From: Bacillota bacterium
GTDB taxonomy: Bacteria > Bacillota > Negativicutes > CTSoil-072
Direction of reading: 5' to 3'
Assembly: GCA_017889545.1 (NCBI GenBank)
Contig: JAGFZV010000026.1
Location: 1 to 40,434, forward strand
Length of the DNA: 40,434 nucleotides
The notes under the pieces were generated by a model. The model searched no databases. It was not told where the DNA came from and saw only the letters and a list, made by a program, of their open reading frames with translations. Shown here piece by piece: positions 16,292 to 26,298 of the stretch; position 1 is the stretch's first letter, and every line of letters starts with the position of its first letter. A program made the position numbers and the translations under genes.

Positions 16292-17365
16292 TTACAATTT
16301 TGCTACTTCGCTTATCCAGCCAAGTTTATCTTCCGACTTGCCGTATTGCAAGTCCGTAATATAATCAAAGAGTTTCTGTGAATATTCACCCGTTTTATTA
16401 TTATTAATAACGATCTTTTTCCCTTTCCAGGAAAGTTCACCCACCGGGGAAATAACCGCAGCAGTTCCTGAGCCGAATACCTCTTCCAATTGGCCGTTCT
16501 CGTGGGCGGCAAATAATTCATCCACAGAAATACGTCGTTCTGCAACCTTCATTCCCCACGCCCGTGATAATTCAAGCACCGTTTTGCGGGTAATCCCACC
16601 TAGAATACTTCCATCCAGCGCAGGAGTGATAATTTCGTTATTGATTTTGAAGAAGATGTTCATCGTGCCAACTTCTTCAATGTACTTCCGTTCCACTGCA
16701 TCAAGCCAGAGAACCTGCGTGAAACCTTCTTTTTTGGCTTCTTCCTGTGCACGCAAGCTGGCAGCGTAGTTAGCCGGCGTTTTTGCTTCGCCAAGACCGC
16801 CAATGCCTGCTCTTACATATTTGTCTTCGACTTTGATATTCACCGGATCAAAGCCGGCAGCATAATATGCGCCTGAAGGAGATAAAATAATAAATAATTT
16901 ATATTTGTCCGAACTCTTAACACCAACATAGGCATCATCCGCAATGATAAACGGCCGGATATAGAGCGACGTTCCAAATTTTCCCGGAACCCAATTTTTT
17001 TCTAACTCCAACAATTGAAAAAGCGCTTCTTTGATTTGAGACACATCTGTGCGCGGAATGCAGAGAATGTCTGCGGAACGGTTAAACCGATTCAGATATT
17101 CTTCCGGGCGGAACACAACGATGCGATTATCGATAGTTCGGAACGCCTTCATTCCTTCAAATATGGCTTGGCCATAGTGTAATACCATCGATGAAGGGTA
17201 AAGGGAAAACTTCCCATAAGGCACAATCCGCGGATCATACCATCCTTTTCCCGTTTCATAATCCATTACAAACATATGGTCGGAAAAATAGTGTCCAAAA
17301 CCTAATTTGTCCTCATCAGGGAGAACGCCCGGTTTGCCGACTCTTGTTACGGCGATCTTACTCAT
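16292..17365 (-). CDS. ilvE: Branched-chain amino acid aminotransferase (class IV)
   Basis: About 357-residue PLP enzyme that transfers amino groups between glutamate and the keto acids of leucine, isoleucine and valine. It has the class IV fold features: LHYGQAIFEGMKAFR (about 66-80), RFNRSADILCIP, SLYIRPFIIA, GGLGEAKTPANYAASLRAQEEAK, the lysine-bearing region WLDAVERKYIEEVGTMNIFF, and the C-terminal VFGSGTAAVISPVGEL. It is of the longer BCAT type. The frame stays open to 17512, but the ATG at 17365 follows AAGGAGG by 8 nt and gives the normal MSKIAVTRVG start. A hairpin at 17421-17458 separates it from argH, so it probably has its own promoter. No T-box leader is apparent. Confidence 0.95.
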   Translation of the reverse strand: MSKIAVTRVGKPGVLPDEDKLGFGHYFSDHMFVMDYETGKGWYDPRIVPYGKFSLYPSSMVLHYGQAIFEGMKAFRTIDNRIVVFRPEEYLNRFNRSADILCIPRTDVSQIKEALFQLLELEKNWVPGKFGTSLYIRPFIIADDAYVGVKSSDKYKLFIILSPSGAYYAAGFDPVNIKVEDKYVRAGIGGLGEAKTPANYAASLRAQEEAKKEGFTQVLWLDAVERKYIEEVGTMNIFFKINNEIITPALDGSILGGITRKTVLELSRAWGMKVAERRISVDELFAAHENGQLEEVFGSGTAAVISPVGELSWKGKKIVINNNKTGEYSQKLFDYITDLQYGKSEDKLGWISEVAKL

Positions 17366-17420
17366 ACTAAAAACCTCCTTAAAATGGGTAGCTTCGCTTC
17401 GCTCTAAATGGATAAAGGCA

Positions 17421-17458
17421 ATTTGGGAATAGTATACAAGAAATACCATTCCCAAAAT
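17421..17458 (-). terminator. Hairpin downstream of argH
   Basis: ATTTGGGAATAGTAT (17421-17435) pairs with ATACCATTCCCAAAAT (17443-17458) with a mismatch in the middle and a small loop. It lies about 25 nt past the argH stop, before ilvE. The U tail is weak, so read-through into ilvE is possible. Confidence 0.6.
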
Positions 17459-17483
17459 GCCCATGCCAAAAGCATTACCATAA

Positions 17484-18899
17484 TTATAGGTTGTTTTTTG
17501 TATACATGTCAAGAACTATTTGTTGATTCGATAGAATTGTTTTTGCTTTTGCAAGCGCTTGTCCATTCTGCGCGTACGATGTTCCACCGTACGAGTTTCG
17601 TGCTGCAATACAGGTCTCAATCTGGATTGCTTCCAGAATATCTTCCGCAAATAAGTCCGAAAAACTTCGAAATTCTTCCAGTGACAAATCCAATAACCGT
17701 TTCTCCTGATCAATACAGTACTTTACACAATTACCTACTACCTCATGCGCTTGTCGAAACGGCAAACCCCGTTTTACCAGGTAATCCGCCATGTCGGTAG
17801 CATTTGAAAAATCTTCACGAACAGCCTTGCCCATCCGGTCGCTGTTGACTTTCATCGCTTTTAACATCGCAGCGTAAACGGATAAACTAAATTTAATTGT
17901 ATCAATTGTATCAAAAAGGCCTTCTTTGTCTTCCTGCAGATCCTTATTATAAGCTAACGGCAGCCCCTTTGACGTCATTAGCATAGCCATCAAGTGCCCG
18001 ACAACCCGGCCGGTCTTGCCTCTGACGAGTTCGGCAACATCCGGGTTCTTTTTTTGGGGCATGATGCTCGAGCCGGTACAGTGCGCGTCATCTAATTCAA
18101 TAAACGAAAATTCAGTAGAGGACCAGAGAATGATTTCTTCGCTCAAGCGGCTTAAATGCATCATCAAGATAGAGGCAAAGCTCAGAAACTCCAAAATATA
18201 ATCCCGGTCGCTGACTGCATCAATACTGTTGGCATATACTTCATTAAAATGCAGCCGTTCAGCAACTAAGTGACGATCGATGGGAAAGGTAGTTCCCGCC
18301 AAGGCTCCTGCGCCAAGCGGCATTAGATCCGTATGTTTCCATACTCCTTCCAGCCGTTCAAAATCTCTTACCAACATGAAAAAATACGCCATCAGATGAT
18401 GGGAAAACAAGATCGGCTGCGCCCGTTGCAAATGCGTGTAACCGGGCATGATGACTTGAGAATGCTCCGTCGCAACCTCAACTATGGCTTGCTGCATCTC
18501 GCTTAGCAACTGAGCAATCATACCTATCTCTTTTTTCAAGTACATGTGTGTGTCCAAGGCAACCTGATCATTTCGACTCCGGGCGGTATGCAGTTTTCCA
18601 CCAATCGGCCCGATCCTATCTGTTAATCTTTTTTCAATATTCATATGAATATCTTCCAATGAAGTAGAAAACTCGAAATTACCGGCTTCAATATCGGCTA
18701 AAATATCTTGCAACCCGGCAACGATGAGCGTAACATCTTCCTCCGGAACAATGCCGCAATACGCCAGCATTCGTGCATGGGCGATGCTGCCGGCGATATC
18801 TTCCTGAAACATGCGCTGATCAAAAGAAATGGAGGAGGTAAATTCCTCCACCATTACATCCGTATTTTTGGCGAACCTGCCTCCCCACATCTTGGTCAT
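17484..18899 (-). CDS. argH: Argininosuccinate lyase
   Basis: 471-residue enzyme of the fumarase/aspartase superfamily that splits argininosuccinate into arginine and fumarate, the last step of arginine synthesis. It opens MTKMWGGRF and carries [15 protein letters not shown] (about 108-122), TxxQRAQP-type [16 protein letters not shown] (about 153-168), and the family signature [12 protein letters not shown] with the catalytic serine. Length is normal. The ATG overlaps the argG stop by 4 nt (ATGA), indicating translational coupling. It is the last gene of the arg operon. Confidence 0.98.
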   Translation of the reverse strand: MTKMWGGRFAKNTDVMVEEFTSSISFDQRMFQEDIAGSIAHARMLAYCGIVPEEDVTLIVAGLQDILADIEAGNFEFSTSLEDIHMNIEKRLTDRIGPIGGKLHTARSRNDQVALDTHMYLKKEIGMIAQLLSEMQQAIVEVATEHSQVIMPGYTHLQRAQPILFSHHLMAYFFMLVRDFERLEGVWKHTDLMPLGAGALAGTTFPIDRHLVAERLHFNEVYANSIDAVSDRDYILEFLSFASILMMHLSRLSEEIILWSSTEFSFIELDDAHCTGSSIMPQKKNPDVAELVRGKTGRVVGHLMAMLMTSKGLPLAYNKDLQEDKEGLFDTIDTIKFSLSVYAAMLKAMKVNSDRMGKAVREDFSNATDMADYLVKRGLPFRQAHEVVGNCVKYCIDQEKRLLDLSLEEFRSFSDLFAEDILEAIQIETCIAARNSYGGTSYAQNGQALAKAKTILSNQQIVLDMYTKNNL

Positions 18900-20110
18900 A
18901 TTTTTTTCGCCTCTTTCTGCATCAACGCCCGAACTTTCAATGGCAAACCAAACAAATTGATGAATCCTTCGGCATCTTTCTGATTGTACACCTCATCACG
19001 TCCAAAAGTGACGAATTCTTCACTATAAAGAGAATATGGCGACTTGGATCCGGCGCTGATAATATTCCCTTTATACAGCTTCAAACGAACAACACCGGTC
19101 ACTGTCTGCTGAGTCTCATCAACAAACGCATCTAATGCCTCACGAAGCGGTGCAAACCACATTCCGTCATATACCAGCTCAGCATATTTGATTGCGACTT
19201 GTTCCTTGAAGTGCATCGTTGCCCTGTCAAGCGTCAAATATTCCAATTCCCTGTGTGCATAATATAAGATTGCTCCACCTGGATTTTCATATACTCCGCG
19301 CGACTTCATGCCAACCAATCGGTTCTCAACGATATCAGCAATACCAATCCCATTCATTGCACCCAGCGTATTTAATTTTTCCAGCAAAGCCACCGCCGGC
19401 ATTTTTTCTCCGTCAACAGCAACCGGGATCCCTTTCTCAAACGAAATCTCAACGTAGGTCGGTACATCCGGCGCCTGTTCCGGCGTTTTAGTAACCATAT
19501 ATACGTCATCCTGCGGCGCATTCCACGGGTTTTCCAGATCTGCACCCTCATGGCTGAGATGCCATATATTGCGATCCATACTGTAGGGACGTTTTTTTGT
19601 GACGGGAATAGGTATATTATGTTTTTCTGCATAATCAATTGCGTCCTCACGCGAGCGAATATCCCAGAGCCGCCAAGGAGCAATGATCTCCAAATGGGGC
19701 GCCAGGGCTTTTACAGTGAGTTCGAACCGAACCTGATCATTCCCTTTTCCGGTTGCGCCATGAGCGATCGCGTCAGCGCCTTCTTTTTCTGCAATAGCTA
19801 CTAATGCTTTGGCAATAATCGGCCGGGCAAAAGATGTTCCCAGCAAATATTTTCCTTCGTATACAGCGCCCGCTTTCAAGGTTGGCCATACATAGCTTTC
19901 AACAAATTCCTGGGTAAGATCTTCAATATACACTTTGCTCGCACCGGATTTCAACGCCTTCTCCCGCACCGGTGCTAATTCATCGCCTTGACCAACATCA
20001 GCGCACATTGCAATGACCTCGCACTGATAGTTTTCCTTAAGCCATGGAATAATCACCGACGTATCGAGGCCGCCGGAATAAGCCAGCACTACTTTTTTTA
20101 TATCGCTCAT
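18896..20110 (-). CDS. argG: Argininosuccinate synthase
   Basis: 404-residue ATP-dependent ligase joining citrulline and aspartate. It has the N-type ATP pyrophosphatase P-loop [10 protein letters not shown] (about 9-18), the [13 protein letters not shown] segment (about 116-128), and [18 protein letters not shown]. Length is typical. It lies 38 nt after argF and overlaps argH by 4 nt, so it is co-transcribed with them. A GGAGGG Shine-Dalgarno precedes the ATG. Confidence 0.98.
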   Translation of the reverse strand: MSDIKKVVLAYSGGLDTSVIIPWLKENYQCEVIAMCADVGQGDELAPVREKALKSGASKVYIEDLTQEFVESYVWPTLKAGAVYEGKYLLGTSFARPIIAKALVAIAEKEGADAIAHGATGKGNDQVRFELTVKALAPHLEIIAPWRLWDIRSREDAIDYAEKHNIPIPVTKKRPYSMDRNIWHLSHEGADLENPWNAPQDDVYMVTKTPEQAPDVPTYVEISFEKGIPVAVDGEKMPAVALLEKLNTLGAMNGIGIADIVENRLVGMKSRGVYENPGGAILYYAHRELEYLTLDRATMHFKEQVAIKYAELVYDGMWFAPLREALDAFVDETQQTVTGVVRLKLYKGNIISAGSKSPYSLYSEEFVTFGRDEVYNQKDAEGFINLFGLPLKVRALMQKEAKKI

Positions 20111-20148
20111 TATAAAATTCCCTCCATTATATGATATGTTTTTCCGCT

Positions 20149-21081
20149 TTACTTAGCCAGCAATAAGGCTATAATCGCTTTTTGAACATGCAAACGGTTC
20201 TCAGCCTGATCAAAGACTGCCGACTGAGGTCCCTCAAATACTTCTTCCGTAATTTCCTCGCCCCGGTGGGCAGGCAAACAGTGAAGAACAATGGCATCCG
20301 GCCGCGCAACATCCATAATTGCACTGTTGATCTGAAAACCCGCAAAAGCCTTTTGCCGGATGATCTGCTCAGCCTCTTGCCCCATGCTCGACCATACATC
20401 CGTGTACAAAACATCTGCATCCTTCGCCGCGGCGAAAGGATCTTGAACAATCGTAATCTTGCTGCCGGTCATTTGTGCATCGGCTTGCGCTTCCGCAACC
20501 ATCAACGGATCCGGCAGATACCCCATAGGCGAAGCCACGGCAATATCCATCCCCACTTTTGCACATGCATGCATTAGCGAATGAACCATGTTATTTCCAT
20601 CACCAATAAATGCCATCTTACGTCCTTTCAAATCCCCTTTATGCTCCATTGCTGTAAAAATATCAGTTAAAGCCTGACAAGGATGCATAAGGTCCGTAAG
20701 ACCGTTAACCACCGGTATCGAAGCATATTCGGCCAATTCTTCGACTTCCGCATGCGAATATGTCCGGATCATGATCCCATCCAGGAAACGTGACAAAACC
20801 CTTGCAGTATCCTTTACCGGCTCGCCGCGCCCAATCTGAAGATCTCTGGAACTTAAAAACAAGGCTTGGCCGCCTAATTGCCACATTCCAACTTCAAAGG
20901 ATACCCTGGTACGAGTAGATGATTTTTCAAAAATCATCCCTAATGTTTTGCCTTTCAGCAGATGATGCTCCTGGCCCTGCTTCAACTGCTGTTTCAATTT
21001 TTTGGATAATGCCATTATATCGTTTAATTCCTGGGTTGAAAGATCATGTATGGAAAGTAAATCTCTTCCCTGCAAACTCAA
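20149..21081 (-). CDS. argF: Ornithine carbamoyltransferase
   Basis: About 310 residues. It carbamoylates ornithine to citrulline. The carbamoyl-phosphate motif is SSTRTR, followed by HPCQALTD (substrate loop) and the ornithine-binding [11 protein letters not shown], in which Cys and His are catalytic. The frame is open from an ATG at 21102 (MIDGGFIL...), but no Shine-Dalgarno precedes it. A TTG at 21081 has GGGGG 7 nt upstream and gives [11 protein letters not shown], the usual OTC start, so it is preferred; the ATG remains possible and would add 7 residues. It lies between argD and argG. Anabolic rather than catabolic use is inferred from the operon. Confidence 0.95.
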   Translation of the reverse strand: MSLQGRDLLSIHDLSTQELNDIMALSKKLKQQLKQGQEHHLLKGKTLGMIFEKSSTRTRVSFEVGMWQLGGQALFLSSRDLQIGRGEPVKDTARVLSRFLDGIMIRTYSHAEVEELAEYASIPVVNGLTDLMHPCQALTDIFTAMEHKGDLKGRKMAFIGDGNNMVHSLMHACAKVGMDIAVASPMGYLPDPLMVAEAQADAQMTGSKITIVQDPFAAAKDADVLYTDVWSSMGQEAEQIIRQKAFAGFQINSAIMDVARPDAIVLHCLPAHRGEEITEEVFEGPQSAVFDQAENRLHVQKAIIALLLAK

Positions 21082-21140
21082 AATAAAACCCCCATCAATC
21101 ATTGTACTAAAGCATACGGCTTGATTGTGACAGAATGAAA

Positions 21141-22334
21141 TTATTGTTTTTCCCGCAAAACGCTGTCTAAAATAAGAATAAATTCATCTACATGCTGTTT
21201 TGTAATATTCAATGACGGCACGAAGCGCAACACATTGCCAGCTGTACAGTTAATAATTAATCCTTTTTTCAGACATCCTGCTACAATATCAGCCCCCGGC
21301 TGATTTAACTGCATCCCAAGCATAAGCCCTTTTCCGCGTATTTCCTGAATGATAGCGGGATATTTGTTTTTTAATTGCTGTAATGCCGCCGCCATATAAG
21401 CGCCAACTGTCTGCACATTGGACAAAATACCTTCTTCATCGATCGCAGCCAAAACAGCGTTCGCAGCAGCGCAAACTAATGGATTGCCACCGAACGTGGT
21501 TCCGTGGTCCCCGGGCGAGAACACATTTGCGACTTCATTCGTTGCCATGAAAGCGCCGATTGGCACGCCGCCGCCGAGCCCTTTCGCTACGGTCATAATA
21601 TCCGGTTTAACCCCATACTGCTGACAAGCGAACATTGTTCCCGTTCTGCCCATCCCGGACTGGATCTCATCGAAAATCAACACAATCTTTTTGTCATTGC
21701 AAAGAGTGCGCACTTTGGCAAGATAATCTTCATCCGGCATGTTGATGCCGCCTTCTCCCTGTACCGGTTCCAGCATCAACGCACAGGTCTGATCGTCAAC
21801 TGCCGCCTCTAATGCGGAAAAATTGTTAAAAGGAACATATTTGAACCCAGCCGGCAATGGTTCGAAGCCTTTCTGATATTTTGGCTGCGCCGTAGCCGTT
21901 AATGTTGCCAGCGTACGGCCATGAAAACAATGTTCCGCAGTAATAATGTCAATCTTATCCGGATGTATTTTTTTCGCATACTTTCTTGCCAGTTTCATGG
22001 CCCCTTCATTCGCTTCAGCCCCGCTATTGCAAATGAAAACCTTGTCCATCCCACTGACTTCCGCTATTTTTTTGGCCAGTAAAGTCTGGACCTCCGTATA
22101 GTACAAGTTTGAACAATGGATTAGCTTGCCGGCTTGTTCAGCAATGGCTGAAACCAACTTTGGATGGGCATGTCCCAGCAGGTTAACTGCAATCCCAGCC
22201 AGAAAATCAAGATATTTATTTCCTTCATTATCATATACGTAAGGTCCCTTGCCATACGAAAGCACAATGGGGTTTCTGGCAAAAACAGGCATGTAATACT
22301 GTTTTTCAGCCGCTACGATTTGTTCTTTATTCAC
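21141..22334 (-). CDS. argD: Acetylornithine aminotransferase
   Basis: About 397-residue class III PLP aminotransferase making N-acetylornithine from N-acetylglutamate semialdehyde and glutamate. Landmarks are [16 protein letters not shown] (about 101-116), [12 protein letters not shown], the [14 protein letters not shown] aspartate that contacts PLP, and the PLP lysine in [14 protein letters not shown]. The frame is open to 22460, but the added 42 residues overlap argB and look unlike the family. The GTG at 22334 has AGGAGGG 6 nt upstream and gives [16 protein letters not shown], the expected start. It lies 52 nt after argB. Confidence 0.97.
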   Translation of the reverse strand: MNKEQIVAAEKQYYMPVFARNPIVLSYGKGPYVYDNEGNKYLDFLAGIAVNLLGHAHPKLVSAIAEQAGKLIHCSNLYYTEVQTLLAKKIAEVSGMDKVFICNSGAEANEGAMKLARKYAKKIHPDKIDIITAEHCFHGRTLATLTATAQPKYQKGFEPLPAGFKYVPFNNFSALEAAVDDQTCALMLEPVQGEGGINMPDEDYLAKVRTLCNDKKIVLIFDEIQSGMGRTGTMFACQQYGVKPDIMTVAKGLGGGVPIGAFMATNEVANVFSPGDHGTTFGGNPLVCAAANAVLAAIDEEGILSNVQTVGAYMAAALQQLKNKYPAIIQEIRGKGLMLGMQLNQPGADIVAGCLKKGLIINCTAGNVLRFVPSLNITKQHVDEFILILDSVLREKQ

Positions 22335-22386
22335 TCTTTTCCCTCCTATGGTTGATGGTTGATGATCCACCGCCATTTGCCAATTG

Positions 22387-23271
22387 CTATCGGACAACTT
22401 CCGTGCCGGTTCCGCGGTCGGTGAAAATTTCCAGCAATAACGAGTGCGGTTGTCTGCCATCGATGATGTGAGTCTTTGCCGTACCGCCCGCCAAGGCCCT
22501 TACACAAGCTTCAACCTTTGGTATCATACCGCCGTCAATACTTCCTGCAGTAATCATCTCACGTGCATCGTCAAGCGCCAACGTGGAGATGAACGACCCT
22601 TTGTCGTAATAATCACGGTAAATGCCTTCTACATCGGTTAATAACAAAAGCTTCTCCGCTCCGATTGCTGCCGCAAGTTCGCCTGCTACATAATCGGCAT
22701 TAATATTATAGCTTTGGCCATTTTCATCTGAACCGATTGGCGAAATCACGGGAACATAATCATTTTCCAGCAAGGTATCAATAATCCCCGTATTCACATG
22801 GGCAATATCGCCAACAAACCCAATGTCCACTTCACGGATCTCTCCTGCTTCATGGACTTTAGCCAAATGTTTTTTTGCCACAAGCAAATTGGCATCTTTC
22901 CCACTCAACCCAACTGCTTTTGCGCCGGCAGTATTTAACAAACTTACGATTTCTGCATTAATTTTTCCTACCAATACCATTTCGGCAATGGCCACGGTCT
23001 CCTCATCCGTCACACGAAGCCCGGATATGAATGTGGACTGTTTCCCCAACTTCTTTAGCATAGCCGTAATTTCCGGACCGCCGCCATGAACCAAGACCGG
23101 ACGGATCCCAACGTATTTCATCAAGATGATGTCTTGGATCACACTGCGCTTCAAATCACTATTAATCATCGCGTTTCCGCCATACTTAATTACGATGGTC
23201 TTCCCGTAAAACTTCTGCAGATATGGCAGCGCTTCTAATAGGGTGGCCGCTTGTTGAATTGAATTTGTCAT
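22387..23271 (-). CDS. argB: Acetylglutamate kinase
   Basis: About 294-residue amino-acid kinase phosphorylating N-acetylglutamate. It has KYGGNAM (about 29-35), VHGGGPEITAMLKKLG (the glycine-rich substrate loop), the NINADYVAGELAAAIGAEKLLLLTDVEGIY block, and GGMIPKVEACVRAL near the end. Its N-terminal helix (SIQQAATLLEALPYLQKFYG) is the type found in arginine-inhibited hexameric enzymes, so feedback inhibition is possible. ATG codons lie at 23277 and 23271; GGGGGG (23279-23284) is 1 nt from the first and 7 nt from the second, so 23271 is chosen. It is 18 nt after argJ. Confidence 0.97.
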   Translation of the reverse strand: MTNSIQQAATLLEALPYLQKFYGKTIVIKYGGNAMINSDLKRSVIQDIILMKYVGIRPVLVHGGGPEITAMLKKLGKQSTFISGLRVTDEETVAIAEMVLVGKINAEIVSLLNTAGAKAVGLSGKDANLLVAKKHLAKVHEAGEIREVDIGFVGDIAHVNTGIIDTLLENDYVPVISPIGSDENGQSYNINADYVAGELAAAIGAEKLLLLTDVEGIYRDYYDKGSFISTLALDDAREMITAGSIDGGMIPKVEACVRALAGGTAKTHIIDGRQPHSLLLEIFTDRGTGTEVVR

Positions 23272-23289
23272 TTTCATTCCCCCCGAATG

Positions 23290-24498
23290 TTATGTGTGAT
23301 ACTCTCCGTTAATTTTAACATATTCATAAGAAAAATCACATGTCCAAACGGTTGCCTCTGACGATCCCATTCCTAAATCAATTGTAATGACAATATCATG
23401 TTCTGCCATTATTTTTTTTAACGCTTCGGTATCCACCTGGGTCCCCATACCGGCCGTTACAATCGTTAAATCGCCAATCGCCAACGAAGTCTTTTCCGGT
23501 TCCGCTCCAACTCCGGAATAACCTACTGCACATAATATCCGTCCCCAGTTTGGGTCTTCGCCAAAGAAAGCGGTTTTCACCAGTGGAGATTTTGCAACAG
23601 CCATTGCAGCTTGCTTTGCTGCAGCAAACGTTGTCGCTCCCTGGACCTTAATCTCAAGAAATTTTGTAGCTCCTTCACCATCACGGACCACTTGTTGCGC
23701 CAAATAGGTGCAAACTTCCCGCAACGCAGTGACGAATTCATTATATTGAGGATCGTTTGGCGCCGTCAATTCAGAATTCCCGGCCAATCCGTTAGCCAAT
23801 ACACAAACCATATCATTCGTGCTGGTATCGCCATCAACCGTAATCATATTGAAAGATAAAGCAACTGCCTCATTCAACGCTTGCCGTAAAACAGGCGGAC
23901 TAACTGCAGCATCTGTTGTAATAAATGCCAACATCGTCGCCATGTTAGGGTGGATCATCCCAGAACCTTTGGCCATACCGGCAATACGAACGGGTACCCC
24001 GTTTAGTTTAAATTCATAAGCGCAAACTTTTGGCTGAGTATCTGTTGTCATAATCGCTTGCAGAGCCGCGGCATGCCCGTCTACGGAAAGTTCCTCAACC
24101 GCCTGTTTTATGCCGTCAGCAATTTTGCCCATCGGCAAATTAACGCCAATAATTCCAGTTGAAGCCACTACAACAGCTGCATCATCAAGGTTCAGCAGCG
24201 ATGCGGTAATGTGGGCCATGGCCTGTGCATCCACCATTCCTTGGGGACCTGTTGACGCATTAGCACAGCCGGAATTAACAACCACTGCCTGTGCACGACC
24301 TTTTTCCACGGCTCGCCGTGATATAATAACCGGTGCAGCCGCCATCGTATTCGTAGTGAATACGGCGGCAACAGAAGCCGGGACCGAACTGTATATAACC
24401 GCAACATCTTCTTTACCGCTTTTCTTAATACCGGCTTTTACCCCCGCAGCAGTAAACCCTTTAGGAGCAGTGATCCCGTCTGGTATAGCATGAAACAT
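23290..24498 (-). CDS. argJ: Glutamate N-acetyltransferase / ornithine acetyltransferase
   Basis: 402-residue self-cleaving enzyme that recycles the acetyl group from N-acetylornithine to glutamate; some members also use acetyl-CoA. The autoproteolysis site is in MIHPNMATML, with Thr188 expected to become the N-terminal nucleophile of the beta chain. Other signatures are NSGCANASTG, STGIIGVNLPMGKI and the DPNWGRILCAVGYSG block. GGAGGG precedes the ATG. It is the first gene of the operon, directly behind the ARG-box promoter at 24590-24625. Whether it is mono- or bifunctional cannot be told. argC, which often precedes argJ, is absent. Confidence 0.98.
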   Translation of the reverse strand: MFHAIPDGITAPKGFTAAGVKAGIKKSGKEDVAVIYSSVPASVAAVFTTNTMAAAPVIISRRAVEKGRAQAVVVNSGCANASTGPQGMVDAQAMAHITASLLNLDDAAVVVASTGIIGVNLPMGKIADGIKQAVEELSVDGHAAALQAIMTTDTQPKVCAYEFKLNGVPVRIAGMAKGSGMIHPNMATMLAFITTDAAVSPPVLRQALNEAVALSFNMITVDGDTSTNDMVCVLANGLAGNSELTAPNDPQYNEFVTALREVCTYLAQQVVRDGEGATKFLEIKVQGATTFAAAKQAAMAVAKSPLVKTAFFGEDPNWGRILCAVGYSGVGAEPEKTSLAIGDLTIVTAGMGTQVDTEALKKIMAEHDIVITIDLGMGSSEATVWTCDFSYEYVKINGEYHT

Positions 24499-24589
24499 AA
24501 TCTATTCCCTCCAATATTTGTTCGGTTTTAATCAGCATGGATTTAATGGCGCTTGCATTGCGCCTGATTTTTTGTCCAAGCTTCGAATA

Positions 24590-24625
24590 AGCATAAGTAT
24601 ACACTATGTATGTATAATAATTCAA
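24590..24625 (-). promoter_or_regulatory. arg operon promoter with two tandem ARG boxes
   Basis: Minus strand -35 TTGAAT (24620-24625), 18-nt spacer, -10 TATACT (24596-24601). Two half-conserved ArgR operators overlap it: TGAATTATTATACA (24611-24624; one mismatch to TGAATWWWWATTCA) and TGTATACTTATGCT (24590-24603). Their starts are exactly 21 bp apart, the usual spacing of paired ARG boxes, and they cover both promoter hexamers. Repression by an ArgR/AhrC protein with arginine is expected. The leader to argJ is about 90 nt. Confidence 0.82.
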
Positions 24626-24683
24626 TAGTTTTGTTGTGAGCATTTTAATTAATTTTCGGTTCACTTTCTTTCAATTGCATTTT

Positions 24684-25199
24684 TTAACAATATCTGTTCA
24701 CCGTGAAACGATAAATTTCTATTGGTTCATTACAGCTTATTCCGGCTTTTTGCCTGGTTATTGCGATTTGCTGCTCTGCGGTGTCAACACCTTCCAGCAT
24801 CGGCAGCAGCAACCCTTTGCGCGGCCCATTGCATACAATAATTCCATAACGTGCAGGATCCAACTCTTCTTGTCCGCCAACTGCCTCCGGAACACCCAAA
24901 ATATCAACCGATATGCTTAGTTCGGGCAATTCTTCCGCCGTTACCGGATAAAATCGCGGATCTTCAGTAGCTGCACTGATTGCGTTCACAATGATCTCCA
25001 TAGCAATATTTTCTTGCGTCGGCAAAAATGTCCCAATGCAGCCTCTTAATCCGCCTTGTTTCTTTAACGATACAAAAACTCCGGCACGTCCCTGAAAAGC
25101 AGCAGGAATGTTCTTCGGTACAGGCATCATTTGACCCTGCCCGTAATAATATTGAAGACTTGCCCGTGCCAAACTGACTGGGTAACTTTCCGTCGTCAT
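24684..25199 (-). CDS. AMMECR1-domain protein (AmmeMemoRadiSam system protein A-like)
   Basis: 171-residue protein comprising one AMMECR1 domain: N-terminal PVSLARASLQYYYG, the invariant core GGLRGCIGTFLPTQ (about 49-62), AATEDPRFYPVTAEELPELSISVDIL, and GIIVCNGPRKGLLLPMLEGVDTAEQQI. The biochemical role of the family is unknown; it often accompanies Memo-like proteins and a radical-SAM enzyme. It lies 37 nt after a LigB-type gene on the same strand; in some Bacillota the two domains form a single protein. No radical-SAM partner is present in this window. Normal length. Confidence 0.92.
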   Translation of the reverse strand: MTTESYPVSLARASLQYYYGQGQMMPVPKNIPAAFQGRAGVFVSLKKQGGLRGCIGTFLPTQENIAMEIIVNAISAATEDPRFYPVTAEELPELSISVDILGVPEAVGGQEELDPARYGIIVCNGPRKGLLLPMLEGVDTAEQQIAITRQKAGISCNEPIEIYRFTVNRYC

Positions 25200-25236
25200 C
25201 CTATCTCACCTTGCCTTTATTTCATTATACGATAAG

Positions 25237-26064
25237 TTATTGCGGAACCCGAAAAAGAAATACTGCATACCCAACGCCAAACGGTCCTTCATAAGACAGC
25301 ATCTCACTTTGTGCATTCAGTCCGCCTAGTACACCCATCAAAAAGAATATCGGCCGCAAACCACATTCGCCTGCATTCTCCACAAGGGTTCGATCTAACT
25401 TGAACAACGCCTTCACATCCATGTTGGTTAAAGCGCCTACCACTTGTTGATCAAATTCCGCTCCTAACGGATGGTATCCCGCTGGGGCATTCTGCGTAAG
25501 CCTGTGAGATAAATCTCCAGAGGCGACCACTGCCGTTTTTCGTCCGCTCGCTTGTATTGCAATCTGTACTGCCTTGCCAAAAGTATACATTTCTTCATAG
25601 GATAATAATCCAACTGTCAAATGAACAATCTGCCCGCGAAAACCAGCTTTGTGCAAATAATATAATGGCACAAGAACTCCATGATCAAGCTGCAGCGAAA
25701 ACCGGTACGTTTTGGCAAGCTCATCATCCAGTTCCAATAAATTGACTCCCAGGCGATCCGTTTCCCGTTGGATTTTCTGCACCAGCAAAACATCGGTTTC
25801 AAAGCCCATGGAGATGTCTGGGACCCCAAAGGCGGCAAAACTTCCGCGCGGACGCGGATGCACATTAATGCCGACTGCATCCGGAAATAACGCTCCGTGC
25901 GGACTGATAATAATGACAGTCTGAGGATTGGCGGACTGTAGAAAGTCTGCAGCTTTTCGGGCTGCTGCAACCGTTTCATGAACATGATTTCTTTCCTGTT
26001 TGCCGATCTCCGGTATCATCATGGGCGGATGTGGCATCAGAGCGCATCCGACTAAACGGTTCAT
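25237..26064 (-). CDS. LigB-type class III extradiol dioxygenase-like protein paired with AMMECR1
   Basis: About 275 residues with the LigB fold: MPHPPMMIPEIG with an early metal-ligand His, IIISPHGALFPDAVG (second His near 58), LDHGVLVPLYYL (about 137-148), VVASGDLSHRLTQNAP (about 179-194) and ENAGECGLRPIFFLMGVL. The spacing of these His residues matches the non-heme Fe/Zn family that also contains Memo proteins; true ring cleavage is not implied. The frame opens at 26157, but ATG 26064 sits 7 nt behind GGGAG, whereas ATG 26070 is 1 nt away, so 26064 is used. It is followed by the AMMECR1 gene. The start region is shared with the divergent transglycosylase. Confidence 0.85.
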   Translation of the reverse strand: MNRLVGCALMPHPPMMIPEIGKQERNHVHETVAAARKAADFLQSANPQTVIIISPHGALFPDAVGINVHPRPRGSFAAFGVPDISMGFETDVLLVQKIQRETDRLGVNLLELDDELAKTYRFSLQLDHGVLVPLYYLHKAGFRGQIVHLTVGLLSYEEMYTFGKAVQIAIQASGRKTAVVASGDLSHRLTQNAPAGYHPLGAEFDQQVVGALTNMDVKALFKLDRTLVENAGECGLRPIFFLMGVLGGLNAQSEMLSYEGPFGVGYAVFLFRVPQ

Positions 26065-26298
26065 GCTCATTCTCCCTTCGCACATGCATCTGCCATGCGA
26101 TTGCATAACATTTGCCCTGTGCCGGCGAACCATCGATTTACTGTCAACTATCTGCATTCCACACTAAAATATCTGAATCCTGCTTTGCTGCGCTGTTATT
26201 CACTAATTGCCCGCTATAGCCAAATCACCGTAAGTACGTTACAATACTGTCATAAGCGACGATCCAATCTTAATCGGACACTTCAAGGAGGAGTAGAA

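Noticed and set aside
16232-16380. Short plus-strand frame (MNLFQKKKTSRT...) with AAGGAG upstream
   Set aside because: It runs through the ilvE terminator and antisense to ilvE; the sequence is explained by those features.
17366-17483. T-box leader before ilvE
   Set aside because: The gap is short and no TGGN-type antiterminator bulge sequence is visible; only the argH hairpin is there.
22335-22460. N-terminal extension of argD
   Set aside because: The 42 extra residues overlap argB, have no ribosome-binding site, and precede a GTG with an excellent Shine-Dalgarno at the family's normal start.
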